Assembly (NCBI RefSeq): GCF_937920985.1
Contig: NZ_CALDXR010000013.1
Span: 1-64,000 of the forward strand
Direction of reading: 5' to 3'
Source of the DNA: an uncultured Phascolarctobacterium sp.
Lineage (GTDB): Bacteria > Bacillota > Negativicutes > Acidaminococcales > Acidaminococcaceae
DNA: 64,000 nt
The translations under genes were made by a program, and so were the position numbers. Of the stretch, positions 61,074-64,000 are shown piece by piece; the first letter of the stretch is position 1; the number at the start of each line of letters is the position of its first letter. Below the pieces are notes generated by a model, which had not been told where the DNA came from, searched no databases, and was given only the letters and a program-made list of their open reading frames with translations.

Positions 61074-61790
61074 ATGCAACATGATGATAGATTAATAGTC
61101 GCACTCGACTTTCCTACCTTGGAGCAGGCTAAGGCTTGCGTTGTCGAATTGGGTGACGCAGTAAGCTACTACAAGGTTGGCATGGAGCTTTATTATGCAG
61201 TAGGCAGCGAAATCATCCGCTTTTTAAAGGAACAGGGCAAGCATGTTTTCCTGGACCTCAAGCTGCAGGATATTCCTAACACTGTTGCTCATGCACTTAC
61301 CGTACTCAGCGATTTGGGTGCAGACATGATGAACGTTCATGCTGTCGGCGGCAAAAAGATGATGGCAGAGGCTGTTAAGGCTGTGCATGAGGCTGCTGAG
61401 GCAGCAGGCCGTCCGGCACCGAAGCTGATTGCTGTAACCATTCTTACCAGCATGGATGATGAACAGTTTGCTGATTTGAATTATAAAAATACCATTGCCG
61501 AGCAAGTTATCAGCCTGGCTAAGCTGGCGAAGGAAGCAGGCATGGACGGCGTTGTTGCTTCTCCTAAGGAAGCTGCAGCTATCCGTGAGGCTTGCGGTCC
61601 TGAGTTTTTGATTGTTACTCCGGGCGTACGTCCTGCGGGCAGCTCTCTGGATGACCAGAAGCGCGTAGCAACACCGGCAGGCGCTCTGCAAAACGGCAGC
61701 AGCCACATTGTAGTAGGCAGACCTATTACTAAGGCTGAAGCAAGACAGGCAGCAGCATTGGCAATTGTAGAAGAGATTAAAGGAGTGTAA
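61074..61790 (+). CDS. pyrF: Orotidine 5'-phosphate decarboxylase
   Basis: The 238-residue TIM barrel makes UMP. The Asp-Lys-Asp-Lys charge network lies in LIVALDFPTL near residue 7 and VFLDLKLQDIPNT near 58-70. TPGVRPAGS and VVGRPITKA mark the phosphate site. GGGAG precedes the ATG. The 63-base gap before it holds no terminator, so it stays in the pyr operon. Confidence 0.97.
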   Translation: MQHDDRLIVALDFPTLEQAKACVVELGDAVSYYKVGMELYYAVGSEIIRFLKEQGKHVFLDLKLQDIPNTVAHALTVLSDLGADMMNVHAVGGKKMMAEAVKAVHEAAEAAGRPAPKLIAVTILTSMDDEQFADLNYKNTIAEQVISLAKLAKEAGMDGVVASPKEAAAIREACGPEFLIVTPGVRPAGSSLDDQKRVATPAGALQNGSSHIVVGRPITKAEARQAAALAIVEEIKGV

Positions 61791-61794
61791 GCAA

Positions 61795-62376
61795 ATGGCA
61801 GTTTTAGAAGAAAAAGATGTTATGAAAATGCTCGAGGAAACTGAAGCAGTTCTCCATGGTCACTTTTTGCTGACCAGCGGTCTGCACAGCCCTATGTATG
61901 TTGAAAAATTCAACGTACTGCAGCATCCTAAATATACCGAGCGCCTGTGCCAGGAAATCGCACGTCGTTATGAAAACGACAATGTTGAACTGGTAGTTGG
62001 CCCGATGACCGGCGGCATTCTGCTGGCTCATGAGGTTGGCAAGGCTCTGGGCACCCGCGCTATCTTCACCGAGCGTGAAAACGGCAAAATGACTCTGCGT
62101 CGTGGCTTCCAAATCCCGGCAGGCACCCGCGTACTGGTTGTTGAAGACATCGTAACCACCGGCGGCAGCGTTAAAGAGGTTATGGAAGTAGTTAAAGAGC
62201 ATGGCGGCGAGCTCGTAGGCGTTGGCCTGCTGGTTGACCGCAGCGGCGGCAAGGTAGACTTTGGCGTTCGCACCGAAGCTCTGCTGCACCTGAACGTAGA
62301 AACCTTTGATCCGGCAACCTGCCCGCTGTGCGCTAAAGGCGTACCGTTCACCAAACGTGGCAGAACTGGTAAATGA
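61795..62376 (+). CDS. pyrE: Orotate phosphoribosyltransferase
   Basis: The 193-residue enzyme joins orotate to PRPP. The PRPP motif is VLVVEDIVTTGGS near residues 105-117, and GPMTGGILLAHEV near 66. The C-terminal CPLCAKGVPF contains a cysteine pair seen in clostridial-type PyrE. AAAGGAGTG lies before the ATG, four bases past pyrF. It is the last gene of the operon. Confidence 0.96.
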   Translation: MAVLEEKDVMKMLEETEAVLHGHFLLTSGLHSPMYVEKFNVLQHPKYTERLCQEIARRYENDNVELVVGPMTGGILLAHEVGKALGTRAIFTERENGKMTLRRGFQIPAGTRVLVVEDIVTTGGSVKEVMEVVKEHGGELVGVGLLVDRSGGKVDFGVRTEALLHLNVETFDPATCPLCAKGVPFTKRGRTGK

Positions 62377-62469
62377 GACACAGTTTGTCGCAAGCGTAGC
62401 GCCGCGAGAAACTGAATGTCGAATTATCCTCGAAGAGGGCAAGTAAGCCAATCTAACCTAAATTTCAAA

Positions 62470-62507
62470 GCACCTGTTTATCAGCAAAATGATAGGCAGG
62501 TGCTTTT
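62470..62507 (+). terminator. pyr operon terminator, copy 1 of a 38-base repeat
   Basis: GCACCTG pairs with CAGGTGC, and inner TATCA with TGATA, around a short loop, followed by TTTT. An identical 38-base sequence lies at 63609-63646, beyond the Rpn-family gene. Confidence 0.85.
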
Positions 62508-62663
62508 CCCTTACATACCAAAGCTTTCCCTTAAAATTACCCTATTTTTAAGGGAAAAACTTATAACTTCTTTCCTCTTGACAAAATCTGAAAAATCAGA
62601 TAATATATATTCGTAAGATTTTTGCACGCCTGCCTGGAGTACGGTCGTCGCAGCGTCATTGAG

Positions 62664-62706
62664 AACGCCTTATGTATTATTGAAGTAGTACATAGGGCGT
62701 TTTTTT
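62664..62706 (+). terminator. Terminator-like hairpin before the Rpn-family gene
   Basis: AACGCCTTATGTA pairs with TACATAGGGCGTT, followed by seven T, and ends about 18 bases before the start codon. It could attenuate the downstream gene or shield it from outside transcription. Confidence 0.65.
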
Positions 62707-62724
62707 AGGAAGGGAGTTGAAGTA

Positions 62725-63564
62725 ATGCAGACAAATGAAACAAGTCAAGAAAGCGAAATCAAGCAGGTCATTGGCAGCCTTTGCATGATGAACAATAGGT
62801 TTATGAATTTTATGCTAGATGACAACAAAAAAGCAGCGCAGGTTTTCTTGCGCGTTATCCTGAGAGATGATAAAATTAAGGTGAGAAATGTCAGGATACA
62901 GAGCTTTATCCAAAACATCTACGGACATTCTTCTCAACTGGATATTTTAGCGCAGGATAGCAAAGGACGTTATTTTAACGTAGAGGTGCAGAGAAGCGAT
63001 GAAGGCGCACCTGCAAGACGCGCCAGATTTTACAGCAGTATCCTTGATACACACTTCCTGCAGCCTGGTAAGCTCTACGAAGAACTGCCGGATACCTACG
63101 TAATTTTTATTACAGAAAACGATGTCTTGCACGATAATTTGCCACTGTATAATATCAGGCGCAGAATCGATGAAAATGCGAAATGCTTTGAAGATGGTTC
63201 GCGCATTATCTATGTCAACAGCCAGCGTCGAGATAATACAGCGCTTGGTAAACTGATGCAGGATTTATATTGTACAGAGCCAAAGAATCTGCATTATCAT
63301 GACTTTGCTGAGCGCATGGAGTTTTTGAAATACAGCAAGGAGGGCGAAGAAAAAATGACTGATGTAATTGAAGAATATGCTGCAAGAAAGGCCGAAGCAT
63401 TAGCGAAAGAAGTAGCGAAAAAAGCTGAAGAAAAAGAGCAGGCAAACAGAATAGAGCTTGCCCAAGGCTTACTGGCTGACGGTATGAGTATCGAGTTCAC
63501 CGTCCGTCACTCTAAGCTTACAGAAGCAGAGGTACGCGAATTGGCTTCTAAGCTGTCTGCGTAA
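62725..63564 (+). CDS. Rpn-family recombination-promoting nuclease / PD-(D/E)XK transposase
   Basis: The 279-residue protein matches the PDDEXK_2 (Rpn/RpnA-like) group. The nuclease core shows SSQLDILAQDSKGRYFNVEVQ at about residues 71-91, with Asp75 and Glu-x-Gln in place of the usual Glu-x-Lys. LQPGKLYEELPDTYVIFIT follows. A charged helical tail (about 205-279) ends with SIEFTVRHSKLTEAEVREL. Rpn nucleases promote RecA-independent recombination. The gene is bracketed by two identical terminator sequences. GGAAGGGAG precedes the ATG. Confidence 0.85.
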   Translation: MQTNETSQESEIKQVIGSLCMMNNRFMNFMLDDNKKAAQVFLRVILRDDKIKVRNVRIQSFIQNIYGHSSQLDILAQDSKGRYFNVEVQRSDEGAPARRARFYSSILDTHFLQPGKLYEELPDTYVIFITENDVLHDNLPLYNIRRRIDENAKCFEDGSRIIYVNSQRRDNTALGKLMQDLYCTEPKNLHYHDFAERMEFLKYSKEGEEKMTDVIEEYAARKAEALAKEVAKKAEEKEQANRIELAQGLLADGMSIEFTVRHSKLTEAEVRELASKLSA

Positions 63565-63608
63565 GCTAAAAGGGTATTACCGCAAAAACAAAAATACAGT
63601 AAGTATAG

Positions 63609-63649
63609 GCACCTGTTTATCAGCAAAATGATAGGCAGGTGCTTTTTTT
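63609..63649 (+). terminator. Terminator after the Rpn-family gene, copy 2 of the 38-base repeat
   Basis: Identical over 38 bases to 62470-62507 and extended by a longer T run. It ends the Rpn-family transcript. Confidence 0.85.
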
Positions 63650-63806
63650 GCGCATTTTTTGCTATTTAACATGCTCTTAACATCGGCATAATACTTCCTT
63701 AACAATGATATATTATACTAGCATCATAAACCACGAACACTACTGATAAGGCGCAGAACTTATCGGAAATAAATTATTAGACGATGGTTGAAGGAGGAAA
63801 TATATT

Positions 63807-64000
63807 ATGAAATTGAAAAAAGTCGCATGTTTAGGTTTGGCAGCTATGGTAGCACTCGGTGCTCTGGGCTGCGGCAGTGATAACAAGGCTGCAGATAACA
63901 AAGCAGGCAGCAAGGTTACCGGCAGTGTAACCGGCAGCGGTTCTTCCGCACTTTTGCCGCTGGCAAAGGATGCAGCAAGCAAATTCAAAGCTATTAACCC
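63807..64000 (+). CDS. pstS: Phosphate ABC transporter substrate-binding lipoprotein (partial)
   Basis: The first 64 codons are seen before the window ends. A lipoprotein signal ends LGALGCGS. A Gly/Ser-rich stretch leads into VTGSGSSALLPLAKDAA, the phosphate-binding start typical of PstS. GAAGGAGG precedes the ATG. It is probably the head of a pst operon beyond the window, and the phosphate role is inferred from this short piece. Confidence 0.75.
   Translation, partial: MKLKKVACLGLAAMVALGALGCGSDNKAADNKAGSKVTGSVTGSGSSALLPLAKDAASKFKAIN

Larger units (their letters stand above)
62377..62724. other. Intergenic region between pyrE and the Rpn-family gene
   Basis: This 348-base gap holds a small hairpin-prone stretch right after pyrE (CAGTTT...AAACTG near 62386-62414), the first copy of the 38-base terminator repeat, an A+T-rich stretch, and a hairpin at 62664-62706. 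I see no gene in it. Confidence 0.5.

Noticed and set aside
62386..62414. Possible second copy of the palindromic element seen at 51.5 kb
   Set aside because: Only a short GTCGCAAGCG-like core is shared, too little to call a copy.

Overview
The window is a 64 kb stretch of ordinary chromosome, roughly half G+C, from an anaerobic member of the Firmicutes. A diderm Negativicutes species (Phascolarctobacterium/Acidaminococcaceae-like) is my best guess. The reasons are Firmicutes-type regulation (a T-box before glyQS, a PyrR-type leader before the pyr operon, a PASTA kinase with its phosphatase), two-subunit glycyl-tRNA synthetase, desulfoferrodoxin, and several lipoproteins. The genus is an inference from content and style; no rRNA lies in the window.

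Layout. 0-5 kb (minus strand): a YbaK-type tRNA editing protein, an Mrp ATPase, BrnQ, TyrS and MscL. 5-10.6 kb: a small DnaA-N-like protein, tRNA-Pro(CGG), an A+T-rich RhuM/Fic gene, a beta-CASP hydrolase, class II aldolase, an RluA-type pseudouridine synthase and a DUF896 protein. 10.7-15.1 kb: a BtuFCD-type importer, then a cobalamin riboswitch controlling a probable CbiR cobamide-remodelling enzyme; together these look like a corrinoid salvage unit. 15.2-20.6 kb: PriA, DAHP synthase, an ACT protein and an orphan substrate-binding lipoprotein. 20.7-29.7 kb: one long cluster def-fmt-DUF116-rsmB-rlmN-prpC-prkC-rsgA-rpe, linking translation, rRNA modification, PASTA signalling and ribosome assembly. 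29.8-41.6 kb: an AlkA-like glycosylase, gltX, a chagasin-like inhibitor protein, zapA with a U32 protein, a DEAD-box-type helicase, a very small convergent toxin/antisense-RNA locus, then T-box-glyQS and a small unknown gene. 41.8-52.5 kb: desulfoferrodoxin, an RlmD-type methyltransferase, an AAA/PD-(D/E)XK protein, isoaspartyl dipeptidase, two unknown exported proteins, an FKBP, Pgi and an acyltransferase carrying an in-frame palindromic repeat. 52.6-62.4 kb: the complete UMP operon pyrB-pyrC-carA-carB-pyrK-pyrD-pyrF-pyrE behind a PyrR-type attenuator. 62.5-64 kb: an Rpn-family nuclease gene bracketed by two identical 38-bp terminator sequences, and the start of a pstS gene cut by the window edge.

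Most notable observations: (1) a compact type I toxin-antitoxin locus at 37.62-37.94 kb with a 28-residue hydrophobic toxin, an SD-masking hairpin, two consensus promoters and a shared bidirectional terminator; (2) a repeat element inserted in frame in an acyltransferase; (3) a stand-alone DnaA domain-I-like protein; (4) the duplicated terminator flanking the rpn gene; (5) the riboswitch-CbiR unit; (6) a ZapA with five exact 11-residue coiled-coil repeats. There is no CRISPR array, rRNA operon, prophage or transposase of a classical IS family.
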